From Patescibacteria group bacterium (GTDB lineage Bacteria > Patescibacteriota > Minisyncoccia > Phycocordibacterales > Phycocordibacteraceae): a stretch of DNA of 46,658 nucleotides. A program made the translations under genes and the position numbers. The notes under the pieces were generated by a model. It worked only from the letters and a program-made list of their open reading frames with translations. It was not told the origin of the DNA and did no database searches. The stretch covers positions 442,551-489,208 of the forward strand of contig JAIELV010000001.1 in assembly GCA_019752595.1 (NCBI GenBank), read 5' to 3'. Shown here one piece after another: positions 39,617-46,658 of this stretch; positions within the stretch are counted from its first letter, which is position 1, and the number at the start of each line of letters is the position of its first letter.

Positions 39617-39650
39617 AAAACACGCCGAGCGGAAGCTCGGCGTGTTTTTT
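39615..39650 (-). terminator. Strong intrinsic terminator
   Basis: Arms CACGCCGAGC and GCTCGGCGTG around GGAA, flanked by A-run and T-run, so it can work on either strand. On the minus strand it ends the 39666 gene, 15 bases after its stop, before purL starts. Confidence 0.92.
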
Positions 39651-39665
39651 TAAAAAGCAGGCTGA

Positions 39666-40154
39666 TTAACGAACGTTAACAACGCCCACGCTGCCGATAG
39701 TGCCAGTCTCGTTGATGTTCTTGATAATCCAGACACCCGGAGTTGCAAAAGAAAGTGAGTAGGTACCGCCTTTCCCGAGCGAATGAGTGTCCGTCGCGTT
39801 CCCTGCCGCTGATGGAGATGTACTCAAAGTGACACTCAATCTCATCGTAAGGTTATCTTTGTTCACAAACTTAATACTGTCACCACGCTCAATGTTTAAT
39901 ACGCCAGGAGTAAAATCACCAGCGTTGTAATTCACTGTGTAGAGAAGGTAATCGCCCTGAACCACGGGTTGCCCAGGCTTAGCGGCTGTACCAGTCGTTC
40001 CTGTGGTCCCAGTTGTAGTGTCAGTTTGTTCCGTATCAGTCCCTGCAATTGGTGCATTTTGTGCAGGTTGCATAGAAAGAATCCACCAGACAAGGAGGCC
40101 TGCTACCACCGCTCCTGCTAAGAAAATAAGAAAACTCTTCATATTAGTATCCAT
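39666..40154 (-). CDS. Membrane-anchored beta-sandwich protein, cupredoxin-like without copper ligands
   Basis: 162 residues: a TM anchor (about 8-26), a Thr/Gly linker (about 38-55), then a domain with YLLYTVNYNAGDFTPGVLNIERGDSIKFVNKDNLTMRLSV resembling the cupredoxin start in the 20459 protein. But there is no Cys, and the usual His/Met ligands are missing, so copper binding is unlikely. Start at 40154 or 40142. A strong terminator follows. Confidence 0.72.
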   Translation of the reverse strand: MDTNMKSFLIFLAGAVVAGLLVWWILSMQPAQNAPIAGTDTEQTDTTTGTTGTTGTAAKPGQPVVQGDYLLYTVNYNAGDFTPGVLNIERGDSIKFVNKDNLTMRLSVTLSTSPSAAGNATDTHSLGKGGTYSLSFATPGVWIIKNINETGTIGSVGVVNVR

Positions 40155-40252
40155 AATATTTGTTTTGATTAGTGCTATATAAATTCGTTCGACCGCTTAC
40201 ATATATAGCCGTCTCGAACCTCTATCCATTACAGACAAATTGACTCGGGCAA

Positions 40253-41497
40253 TCAGCAATGAGAGCCAGCCACATATCCTGTAGTCCAGCAGAGCTGTAG
40301 GGAATACCCGCCCGACGGGCGGTTGATGTGGAGCAAATCCCCCGTTACATATAAATTACCAAAAAGGAGCGAACGCATCGTTTTTGTATCAATCTCCGTG
40401 AGCGGCACACCGCCGTCCGCGAGAACCGCTCTGTCGTACCCCATCAAGTGCGTTATATGCACGGGAAGACCTTTTAGTAACCGCACAATTTTCTTCCTGT
40501 CTTCCTTACTCACGGAATGCACTTTCGTCTCAAAAGCAATATCGGGCAAAAGCGTCTGTATTCCTTTCCATGTTCCCACGGGGCACACTTCCTTAAATAC
40601 ATTCTTCAGTGTTTTATTTTTATCTCCGTCAAAAATAGAAAGAATCCGTTTTTCCAGTGCTCCCAAATCAAGTGCGGGGAACGCATCAATCACCGCCCGC
40701 ACCTGCCCACCTTCCAACATCCCACCCACTTTGCCCGCGCAATTCAAAATCAACGGCCCCGAAAGTCCAAAGTGCGTAAATAGCACCCCGCCCGTTTTTG
40801 AAAATACTTTCTCATCTTCCAGATAGAACGTAATTTTCATATCCGCTATGGAGACACCCTTCAGCATTTTTATCCATTCATCAGAAACCGCGAGAGGCAC
40901 AATAGTTGGTGTCGGGTCTTTAATCGTGTGCCCGATTTTTTTCAAGAATTTGAATCCGTCTCCTGTGGAACCAGTCTCTGGGTGCGAAACGCCCCCGGTA
41001 GAAAGAATGTACGAAGAGGCGTGGAATTCCCCGCGATTCGTTGAAACGCCTGTTATCTGCCCACCTTCCGCATTAATTCCCGTCACGGTGCAGTTTGAAA
41101 CAACGGTCACTTTATATTTCTCCAATTCTTTCTTCAACGTCAGATACACATCAGGCGCTTTCTCCGTATGCGGAAACGCACGTTTCCGCGCCTGCACAAC
41201 GAGTGGTAATTTCCGCTCTTCAAAATAGGTAAACGTATCTTTCACTCCGAATTGCGAAAACGGCGAGAATAGGAACTTCCCGCCGTCTCCGTAGTGCGAA
41301 AGGAGTGCGTGCACATCATATTCCGCATTCGTAATATTGCACCGCCCACCGCCAGTGATCTTCAGCTTCTCCCCCAAAGACTTATTCTTCTCCAGTAACA
41401 CCACCCGCTTCCCCCGCTTAGCCGCTACCGCCGCCGCAAACATGCCACTCGCTCCACCGCCAATCACCACGACGTCATATTCCGCATTCTTCCTCAT
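40253..41497 (-). CDS. BaiN/RdsA-type NAD(P)/FAD-dependent oxidoreductase
   Basis: 414 residues of the HI0933/YhiN flavoprotein family. The FAD-binding N-terminus YDVVVIGGGASGMFAAAVAAKRGKRVVLLEK and the family signature KLKITGGGRCNITNAEYDVHALL are clear. The C-terminal GNLYVTGDLLHINRPSGGYSLQLCWTTGYVAG is the second FAD-binding block. The physiological substrate is unknown in most bacteria. It is a single-gene unit downstream of the R-M locus. Confidence 0.94.
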   Translation of the reverse strand: MRKNAEYDVVVIGGGASGMFAAAVAAKRGKRVVLLEKNKSLGEKLKITGGGRCNITNAEYDVHALLSHYGDGGKFLFSPFSQFGVKDTFTYFEERKLPLVVQARKRAFPHTEKAPDVYLTLKKELEKYKVTVVSNCTVTGINAEGGQITGVSTNRGEFHASSYILSTGGVSHPETGSTGDGFKFLKKIGHTIKDPTPTIVPLAVSDEWIKMLKGVSIADMKITFYLEDEKVFSKTGGVLFTHFGLSGPLILNCAGKVGGMLEGGQVRAVIDAFPALDLGALEKRILSIFDGDKNKTLKNVFKEVCPVGTWKGIQTLLPDIAFETKVHSVSKEDRKKIVRLLKGLPVHITHLMGYDRAVLADGGVPLTEIDTKTMRSLLFGNLYVTGDLLHINRPSGGYSLQLCWTTGYVAGSHC

Positions 41498-41531
41498 TGT
41501 TCAAAGGATATCTTAAAGAAAAGTCGTGAAT

Positions 41532-42050
41532 CTACATTCCTGAATTACGACAAAAAGCGAAAGTGAGACCGAAAAGAAGTACGAAAAGAACTAGAAGGTA
41601 GAAAAGAACTGGTCCTGCGAAAACTTTACTAAACTTCCAGCCCTTAAATCTTTCTTGTTCTGTGAGGCGTATATTTGTACTTAGGTTAATCCATTTTACA
41701 TATTGGATACCTTCTTTGCTCATATTTTCCAGTTCAAGAATAGTTCGCACGGCACCCCAAAGTAAGCGGTTGTAGTAAAGTAAATCAATTATCGCAATAG
41801 CAATCCAGAAAAATATAAGTCCACAAAAAACAAGTGCTGCAATTTCCCAATTGACTTCCGTGCCAGATGGAGACTTAGCGAAAAGACTTACAAGTGTCGT
41901 AATACCTGCAACACCTGCTAAAGCCTGAATCCTAAGCTTAATGAGTAAATCGTTGAAATGCATGGCAACCTCTTCATATTTGTCCCACAAATCCTTGAGA
42001 GGCCACCCTTGCGGCGATACAGGAAGCTGAGGTAATTCTAAATTTGTCAT
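41532..42050 (-). CDS. Membrane protein linked to the restriction-modification locus
   Basis: 172 residues from the ATG at 42050. Three TM segments (about 40-58, 70-92, 148-170) with a cytoplasmic-looking stretch between the second and third containing LYYNRLLWGAVRTILELE. The N-terminal 30 residues are acidic/soluble (LKDLWDKYEEVAMHFNDLL). I do not recognise a named family. It starts 1 base after the restriction nuclease stop, so it is co-transcribed with the R-M genes. Confidence 0.72.
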   Translation of the reverse strand: MTNLELPQLPVSPQGWPLKDLWDKYEEVAMHFNDLLIKLRIQALAGVAGITTLVSLFAKSPSGTEVNWEIAALVFCGLIFFWIAIAIIDLLYYNRLLWGAVRTILELENMSKEGIQYVKWINLSTNIRLTEQERFKGWKFSKVFAGPVLFYLLVLFVLLFGLTFAFCRNSGM

Positions 42051-42051
42051 C

Positions 42052-42579
42052 CTATTTCTTACCAGGAATCGGCAGCCCCAATTTCTGAAGTGGCAGATAG
42101 CCAAAATAATAGTGACACCCTACAGAAATAATATAATCTCTCACATCTTTGTATTCGGGCTTTTTAAACCAGTCACTGAGAACGTAAATATATTCCACCT
42201 CAATATTAAGAGGAGCCATGAGTTTTGCATACTGCTTTCGTTTGAAGTCACAAGTCTGCAGTTTTTCATCGACAGAACCAGCGACTCTTTGAAACTTAAG
42301 CTCAATTATAAAGAGAGTGTTGTTTGTAATTACGTATATTGCTTCATCGGGCAAAAGCTTCTTTGAAAGAATATCTTTGTAATGCACACCCTTTGATTCA
42401 AGGAATTTATAGAGTACATTTTTACGAAAACTACGAGCGACTTCCTTTTTATCAAAGAAGACCACACTTCCTTTGACGGAATATCCTTTTGTTTTCTTCA
42501 GAAGTTCAAGAATGTCCTTCTCTTTTTCAAAATTTAGACCAGTCAGCGTGTTACCTCCACCTTTCCCACCGGAAATCAT
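42052..42579 (-). CDS. PD-(D/E)XK restriction endonuclease-like protein
   Basis: 175 residues. The nuclease signature is LPDEAIYVITNNTLFIIELKFQ near residue 76: PD, then E-x-K in IELKFQ. The following RVAGSVDEKLQTCDFKRKQY is a typical continuation in small nucleases of this fold. Paired with the DNA methyltransferase directly upstream (overlap ATGA), it is most likely the restriction subunit of a type II system; the recognition site cannot be predicted. Confidence 0.85.
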   Translation of the reverse strand: MISGGKGGGNTLTGLNFEKEKDILELLKKTKGYSVKGSVVFFDKKEVARSFRKNVLYKFLESKGVHYKDILSKKLLPDEAIYVITNNTLFIIELKFQRVAGSVDEKLQTCDFKRKQYAKLMAPLNIEVEYIYVLSDWFKKPEYKDVRDYIISVGCHYYFGYLPLQKLGLPIPGKK

Positions 42580-43457
42580 ACAGTTATCTCTTTAAATCTT
42601 TTCACAGATAAATCAAGGTATTTTGAGTCTAAATCAATACCAATAAATTTCCGGCCATTAGCAACGGCAGCAATTCCAGTAGTAGAACTTCCTGTGAAAG
42701 GGTCGACAACAACATCGCCTTTATTTGTACTCGACAAGATAACTCGTCTAAGCAAATCTAAAGGTTTTTGTGTTGGATGTTTCCCATGTTTCTTCTCTGC
42801 GGGCTTCGGTGTACCGATAGACCAAACAGAACGCATTTGTAGTCCTGGTTTCTTAAATTTATCTTCAGACCACTCGCCTTCCTTCATTTCCTTGTAGTGG
42901 AAGGTGTGTTTCGCTTTCTTATCTTTCCGAGCCCAAATTAGTGTTTCGTGACTTGCAGTAAAAAATCTGCAACTTAAATTTGGAGATGCATTCGGCTTAA
43001 ACCAAGATATATCATTAAGAATGTGATATCCAAGTGACTGAAGAGCGTGCCCACACTGATACACGGAGTGGTATGTCCCAGAAACCCAAAGCGTGCCTTG
43101 GGGTTTCAAAACTCTCTTTGCCGCCATAAGCCAACGGAAATGAAAATTGTAGTCGTCCACAAATCCTTTACTCTTATCCCATTCACCTTTATCGACTGAA
43201 ACCATCTTCCCTGCGTGCACTGAAAAACCACCATTTGAAAGGTTGTACGGTGGGTCAGCAAATACCATGTCTACTGAATTTTCAGGAAGTGAATTTAAAA
43301 AAGATATCGAATCGCCATGGTAAAGAGAGAAATCTCCTTTTTTAAAATACGGCTTGAACTTGTGTTTTTCCTGAGGTGCAACAACCTGAATCTTAGCCTC
43401 TTTTTGTGTAACGGCTTTCCCAGGCTTGTTTTTTAACGGGAGCGGCATTGTGTCCAT
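42576..43457 (-). CDS. Type II DNA methyltransferase (beta class, DPPY)
   Basis: 293 residues. Catalytic motif IV DPPYNLSN near residue 70 and SAM motif I in VVDPFTGSSTTGIAAVANGRKFIGIDLD near residue 254, in the order of the beta class. The target is probably adenine N6 (DPPY). Tetrad HPTQKP is also present. Start ATG at 43457; an ATG at 43448 has TATTAT ending 8 bases before it and may be the true start. It forms a two- or three-gene R-M transcript with the nuclease and membrane protein. Confidence 0.94.
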   Translation of the reverse strand: MDTMPLPLKNKPGKAVTQKEAKIQVVAPQEKHKFKPYFKKGDFSLYHGDSISFLNSLPENSVDMVFADPPYNLSNGGFSVHAGKMVSVDKGEWDKSKGFVDDYNFHFRWLMAAKRVLKPQGTLWVSGTYHSVYQCGHALQSLGYHILNDISWFKPNASPNLSCRFFTASHETLIWARKDKKAKHTFHYKEMKEGEWSEDKFKKPGLQMRSVWSIGTPKPAEKKHGKHPTQKPLDLLRRVILSSTNKGDVVVDPFTGSSTTGIAAVANGRKFIGIDLDSKYLDLSVKRFKEITV

Positions 43458-43478
43458 AATATCACTTCAAAAAATGAA

Positions 43479-44117
43479 TCATTTCTTTATCACATCCACC
43501 ACCTTGCCGGAGACGACAAAATCGTCTCCTTCATGGATAAAGATAGGCAGGTATTTCTCGGTGGATTGAGCCTCGAGGACGATTCGGTTGTTTTTCTTGT
43601 CTTCTCTATAGCGCTTTATGGTCGCCATTCCATCAATCACCGCAACCACGATATCGCCGCTTTTCGGGCTGGTTTGTGACTTATCTACCACCACAAAGTC
43701 CCCGTCCTCAATAGTTACCCCTTTATGTACCTCCGCCTGGTTCATGGATGGCCCATCAGCAACGAGAACATATAAGTCCTGCTTGCGATGCGGAAGCATT
43801 TTTGCCGAAACCTTTAGATACCCTTCTATGCGTTCGTCGGCAAAAATAGTGGCTGGCCCACAATTAGCTGAGCCCACTATCGGCAGTGAATAGAAAAGTT
43901 TTTTGATATTGTTTACAAGCCCCCTTTTTACAGGCTTGATAACACCACTTTCCAAATTCAGCTGAATTAACCCTGCTTTTTCCAGTTCACGAAGATGGTA
44001 TTTAACTATCTGCGGTCTTCCGTCAGCATCAATAAGTTTCGCTATTTGTCGCAGACTTAGTTTTCCTAAGTTTTGATACCTAGCCATCGTAAGAAGTTGA
44101 GCTTGGGTGTCGTGCAT
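43479..44117 (-). CDS. LexA/UmuD-type self-cleaving repressor
   Basis: 212 residues from the ATG at 44117. The N-terminal winged helix (about 1-55: LSLRQIAKLIDADGRPQIVKYHLRELEKAG) precedes a peptidase S24 domain. The Ser-Lys dyad is visible: VADGPSMNQAEV (Ser near residue 134) and MATIKRY (Lys near residue 171). The likely cleavage site is NCGPA near residue 83, a Cys-Gly as in UmuD rather than the Ala-Gly of LexA. It lies next to the R-M genes and is divergent from a methyltransferase gene. Confidence 0.88.
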   Translation of the reverse strand: MHDTQAQLLTMARYQNLGKLSLRQIAKLIDADGRPQIVKYHLRELEKAGLIQLNLESGVIKPVKRGLVNNIKKLFYSLPIVGSANCGPATIFADERIEGYLKVSAKMLPHRKQDLYVLVADGPSMNQAEVHKGVTIEDGDFVVVDKSQTSPKSGDIVVAVIDGMATIKRYREDKKNNRIVLEAQSTEKYLPIFIHEGDDFVVSGKVVDVIKK

Positions 44118-44259
44118 ATATAAATACTCTACCAGCGAAAAAACCTCAGAGAGCAAGCCTTGTGGAAAACTTTTTTACACTCTTTACACCCTTATGAGCA
44201 CTTTAATATCTTAAAAGCACCCTCGCTTGTTGCCCTGACGAAGGAACGCCCTATTGACC

Positions 44260-44265
44260 TATAAT
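44260..44265 (+). promoter_or_regulatory. -10 box of the 44272 gene (leaderless)
   Basis: TATAAT ends 7 bases before the ATG at 44272, so the A of ATG is the expected +1. A weak CTGACG is about 19 bases upstream of the -10. The 115 bases up to the LexA-like gene also hold repeated TTTACAC elements near 44174-44188 (a possible operator). Confidence 0.65.
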
Positions 44266-44271
44266 GCTCGT

Positions 44272-44937
44272 ATGGCGGGCGATAAGAGGCGGATAGAAAC
44301 GGCACTAACCTCTATTACGGGCGGTTATGGCATGGAGCGCGGAGAGGCATACTACCTTCGTCATTTGCATGCAAAATCGATAAAAGAAACTTTCGATAAC
44401 GAAGATGTTCTGGACTTCGGGGCAAGTGCGGATTTGAACCTTGCTAAAACCATAAAAGCAGCTGGGGCAACCCCAAAACGCCTAGTATCGCTCTCGCCTG
44501 CGTTTGCAAATGAAATGATTCGGAACACCGCGCGCGCATCGCAAGCTGAACACGGGCTTGATACCGAAATCGTGGCCGCCATGGGCGAACAACTTCCCTA
44601 CCCCGACGGCTCGTTTACAAAAGTCGTCATCATTAACGTCGCTGAACACCTGATTCATCCTGGTCAGTTTGAAGAAGTGGTTAGCGAAGCAACGAGGGTG
44701 CTGGCCTCAGGCGGAGCTACATATATGAGCCCCGTCCATATGCGCGGTGACATTATATTGGTCGCAACAGAAAATCCTGGCGAATATCGTGAAGTTCTCC
44801 TTTCCGCGCTCTCGAATCGGCATCCCGATGTGAAATTCAAATTTGAAAGAGAGGAGGGTTCGCGCGCTGGAAAAACAAAAGCGCGCCTTGGCACGCTTTT
44901 TATTGAGAGGTCGAAAAAACCAGGAAAGAAAAATTAA
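44272..44937 (+). CDS. SAM-dependent methyltransferase (Methyltransf_11 type)
   Basis: 221 residues from the ATG at 44272. Motif I is degenerate: DVLDFGASADLNLAKTI near residue 45. The later block FTKVVIINVAEHLIHPGQFEEVVSEATRVLASGGATYMSP is typical of the family (VxxxVLEHxxxP...). The substrate is unknown. It shares the divergent promoter region with the LexA-like repressor and overlaps the next gene's stop by 4 bases. Confidence 0.8.
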   Translation: MAGDKRRIETALTSITGGYGMERGEAYYLRHLHAKSIKETFDNEDVLDFGASADLNLAKTIKAAGATPKRLVSLSPAFANEMIRNTARASQAEHGLDTEIVAAMGEQLPYPDGSFTKVVIINVAEHLIHPGQFEEVVSEATRVLASGGATYMSPVHMRGDIILVATENPGEYREVLLSALSNRHPDVKFKFEREEGSRAGKTKARLGTLFIERSKKPGKKN

Positions 44938-45443
44938 TCCCTGAGCGGATTGCCGTTCATGTAGTCGGCTTTGCCGACGGGAACGCCAGCTTTTCGGGCC
45001 AAATCATAGGCCGTGGTCACATGGAATAGAAAATTCGGAATAGCGTAAAAACGAGCATAATCAACCCCCGTCATATATTTTCCGTCCCAATACGGAAGTG
45101 AGACTTTTACATCAGCAGCAGCAAACGCCGATTCGGGAATTGATTTCACAAATTCCAAGGTCTTATCAACTCGCGCTAGCAATTCCCCTATCGTTTTCTC
45201 GTTATCCTCAAACTTTGGAATCTCTACACCCGCAAGGCGCGCCACGGCACCTTTGGCGTTGTCGCAGCTCATCTGCACTTGGCGAACGAACGGAAACATG
45301 TCCTCCCACATTCGTGAGTTCAAAAATTCCTCCTCGCTCATCCCCTTTTCTTTCAAAAATGCCTGCGTCTTCTCCAAGACAATTTTCATCCCGCCCAAGT
45401 GCTTTACAAACACCGGCTGCGTGAATTCATATATCGTATTCAT
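44934..45443 (-). CDS. DUF1993 family protein
   Basis: 169 residues from the ATG at 45443 (MNTIYEFTQPVFVKHLGGM). Typical of DUF1993: MFPFVRQVQMSCDNAKGAVARLAG near residue 50 and FARFYAIPNFLFHVTTAYDLARKAGVPVGKADYM near residue 125, a four-helix bundle of the DinB-like type. Function is unknown. An unusual C-rich stretch (G-rich on the coding strand) lies upstream. Confidence 0.88.
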   Translation of the reverse strand: MNTIYEFTQPVFVKHLGGMKIVLEKTQAFLKEKGMSEEEFLNSRMWEDMFPFVRQVQMSCDNAKGAVARLAGVEIPKFEDNEKTIGELLARVDKTLEFVKSIPESAFAAADVKVSLPYWDGKYMTGVDYARFYAIPNFLFHVTTAYDLARKAGVPVGKADYMNGNPLRD

Positions 45444-45495
45444 TCCCGTATCGTAACACTCACCCATTCCCCTCCACTACAACTCTTTCATCCAA

Positions 45496-45527
45496 CCCCA
45501 ACCTACCCACCTATCCCCGCCGCCCCC
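45496..45527 (-). other. Candidate G-quadruplex upstream of DUF1993 gene
   Basis: On the minus strand four G-runs (5, 4, 3 and 4 G) with loops of 4, 6 and 6 bases fit the G3+N1-7 rule. It is about 53 bases upstream of the DUF1993 ATG, on the same (coding) strand, so it could form in DNA or in a leader RNA if transcription starts above it. Confidence 0.4.
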
Positions 45528-45537
45528 TTCCAAAATT

Positions 45538-45567
45538 CATAGGACCTTTCGTGCGAATGGTCCTATG
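45538..45567 (-). terminator. Hairpin terminator after the 45601 gene
   Basis: Arms CATAGGACC and GGTCCTATG, inner TTCG and CGAA, with one T-T mismatch and a 2-base loop; on the minus strand AATTTTGG follows. It lies 33 bases after the stop of the 45601 gene. Confidence 0.7.
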
Positions 45568-45600
45568 TACCCAAATCACAAAATCTATCCTAACGCGAGT

Positions 45601-46026
45601 CTAATTTTTCTTTCTTAAAGAAAGTCCGATAAGAGAATAACTGACTATCACGTAGAGCGAGCTCACCCACTGAAACACTGACTCTGGAGACGGAATCGGA
45701 GAAACCCAACCTTGCGGCTCTGGCGTAAATATAAACAGAAGTGTAGCGAGCGGAACATACCAAATAGCAAATTTCCACCACCTTGAAAACGCATCCGGAA
45801 CAAAAAGTAACCCGACAAACACTAGTGCCAATGCCCCAAAACCGTAGTACATGGGATCACCTATCCGTTCAAAAAGTTGATGACAAGATGTGTCGAAAGT
45901 GTTTGTCTGAAGATCCGAATAGCATAAACCCAGTCCGTAGCTATTTGAAAACACATACCCTGCGATAAAGCCAAGAACTGAAACGACCAACAGCCAACCA
46001 GTCAGATTTTTCATTCCTTTTATCAT
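45601..46026 (-). CDS. Small polytopic membrane protein of unknown function
   Basis: 141 residues with four TM helices (about 10-28, 58-78, 86-105, 118-138). The first external loop has two Cys (LCYSDLQTNTFDTSCHQLF) that could form a disulfide. No recognised family. The start (ATG at 46026 or 46014) overlaps the upstream gene's stop, so the two are co-transcribed. Confidence 0.75.
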   Translation of the reverse strand: MIKGMKNLTGWLLVVSVLGFIAGYVFSNSYGLGLCYSDLQTNTFDTSCHQLFERIGDPMYYGFGALALVFVGLLFVPDAFSRWWKFAIWYVPLATLLFIFTPEPQGWVSPIPSPESVFQWVSSLYVIVSYSLIGLSLRKKN

Positions 46027-46658
46027 ATCGCGTTTTCAATCTGCTCGAGTAAATTAAGCACTTCCTGCGCATCAGTGGAGGAGATTTCGCCTTTCTCGCT
46101 CTTTTTTGCTATTTTCTTCTCAAGATTCATAACAGTCTTTGTGGCTTTTTTGTTTTTCTGTTTTCCAATCTTTTTTTCAATTCTATCGACGCGCTTCAAT
46201 AGTTCGCGTTTAAATTTCTCTGAGGCACTAAGATTCTGCACGACTGTCTTGAGATTTACTAAAAGTTCTGTGAGTGTCAGTACTTGCCCTTCTGCGGCAA
46301 CATATGTGTCTACTTGTCCGTCCGCATTCAAATCAATCTCTAGGTTTAGATTAGAAGAATCGTTCTCTATAACAAACGAGGCAAGAACGCCTTCAGATAC
46401 AGGCACATCAACGTAGGAAATAACTTCGCTGACCGTGTCATTCGAAATACGCTCTACATTTATAGTCGCTGTACCAGTGCCAGTGCCTTTAAATTTGAAA
46501 TTGTATGTGCCACCATCAGGCAGGATTACGTACTTTCCTTCCCCAAAAGAGAAATATTTACTTCCGGGAATTTCTTTTTTTGTGAACTGAATCTCAAGAT
46601 CAGAAATACTTTCATCAATACCAGTAAAGCGTCCTAAGTTGTCAAAAACTCCAAGTGT
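46023..46658 (-). CDS. Extracytoplasmic protein with Ca-binding-like motif and coiled coil, 5' part beyond window
   Basis: The frame is open to the window edge, so the N-terminus is missing; 211 codons are visible. The visible part starts with beta-rich sequence (GKYVILPDGGTYNFKF), contains DLNADGQVDTY, an EF-hand/dockerin-like D-x-N-x-D-G-x-x-D pattern, and ends in a Lys/Glu-rich helical tail (about the last 75 residues: KRELLKRVDRIEKKIGKQK). It may be a surface or pilus-like protein; the missing N-terminus prevents a firmer call. Confidence 0.72.
   Translation of the reverse strand, partial: TLGVFDNLGRFTGIDESISDLEIQFTKKEIPGSKYFSFGEGKYVILPDGGTYNFKFKGTGTGTATINVERISNDTVSEVISYVDVPVSEGVLASFVIENDSSNLNLEIDLNADGQVDTYVAAEGQVLTLTELLVNLKTVVQNLSASEKFKRELLKRVDRIEKKIGKQKNKKATKTVMNLEKKIAKKSEKGEISSTDAQEVLNLLEQIENAI

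Noticed and set aside
1-46658. CRISPR arrays, insertion sequences, prophage genes and tRNA genes
   Set aside because: Looked for regularly spaced repeats, transposase motifs, integrases and TPsiC-like GTTCGA loops in cloverleaf context; none could be supported.

Overview
The window is a gene-dense piece of a bacterial genome with no rRNA or tRNA gene that I can see. The gene set points to Candidate Phyla Radiation (Patescibacteria), most likely a Parcubacteria-type lineage. Supporting signs are short intergenic gaps, many start codons without a clear Shine-Dalgarno, small membrane-anchored proteins of unknown function, a half-length MFS protein, a Gmad2-domain protein, and a GC-rich palindromic repeat that also sits in frame inside typA (SASAEASADES). 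TGA is used as a stop. This placement is inferred from protein style, not from a marker tree.

Layout. 1-2565 (minus): lemA, htpX, a second lemA and a TPM-domain protein, a membrane quality-control cluster. 2592-5272 (minus): groES-groEL plus two small unknown genes behind a strong promoter. 5280-9690 (plus): secG, a membrane-anchored peptide-type solute-binding protein, RNase J with a long basic N-terminal tail, and a small putative zinc protein. 9653-13462 (minus): a MutY-like glycosylase without iron-sulfur ligands, a HAD phosphatase, endonuclease III with altered cluster ligands, a Bcp-type peroxiredoxin and a polymer-forming membrane protein. 13549-15116 (plus): msrB, half-MFS, msrA. 15113-20328 (minus): an unknown protein, a metallopeptidase, a PurO-like IMP cyclohydrolase, a P-loop kinase, an ABC exporter and a LUD protein. 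20459-25462: a cupredoxin, small secreted proteins, a VOC protein, DsbB with a VKOR-type thioredoxin partner, and a DMT transporter. 25505-27473: a structured repeat-rich intergenic region, an unknown gene and a divergent TrmB-type regulator. 28155-39581 (minus): typA and the purine genes purC, purM, purE, purK, purQ and purL, with a homocysteine S-methyltransferase-like gene upstream of purK. 39666-46658: an anchored beta-sandwich protein, a BaiN-type flavoprotein, a type II restriction-modification locus with a membrane protein, a LexA/UmuD-like repressor, a methyltransferase, a DUF1993 protein and two envelope proteins.

Most notable finding. Upstream of the homocysteine S-methyltransferase-like gene is a short ORF (34884 to 34798, minus) encoding a 28-residue peptide with seven Met in residues 9-18. 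It is followed by an intrinsic terminator whose loop contains an 11-nt segment perfectly complementary to the end of the peptide coding sequence. This has the parts of a ribosome-mediated methionine attenuator. Because purK starts only 36 bases after the regulated gene, the switch might also affect purine genes.

Other patterns. Three copies of a near-perfect palindrome (arms TGTGCTATACT and AGTATAGCACA) lie at gene junctions, and each arm looks like an extended -10 box. Many genes have a -10 box 7-10 bases before the start codon, which suggests leaderless mRNAs are common in this organism.
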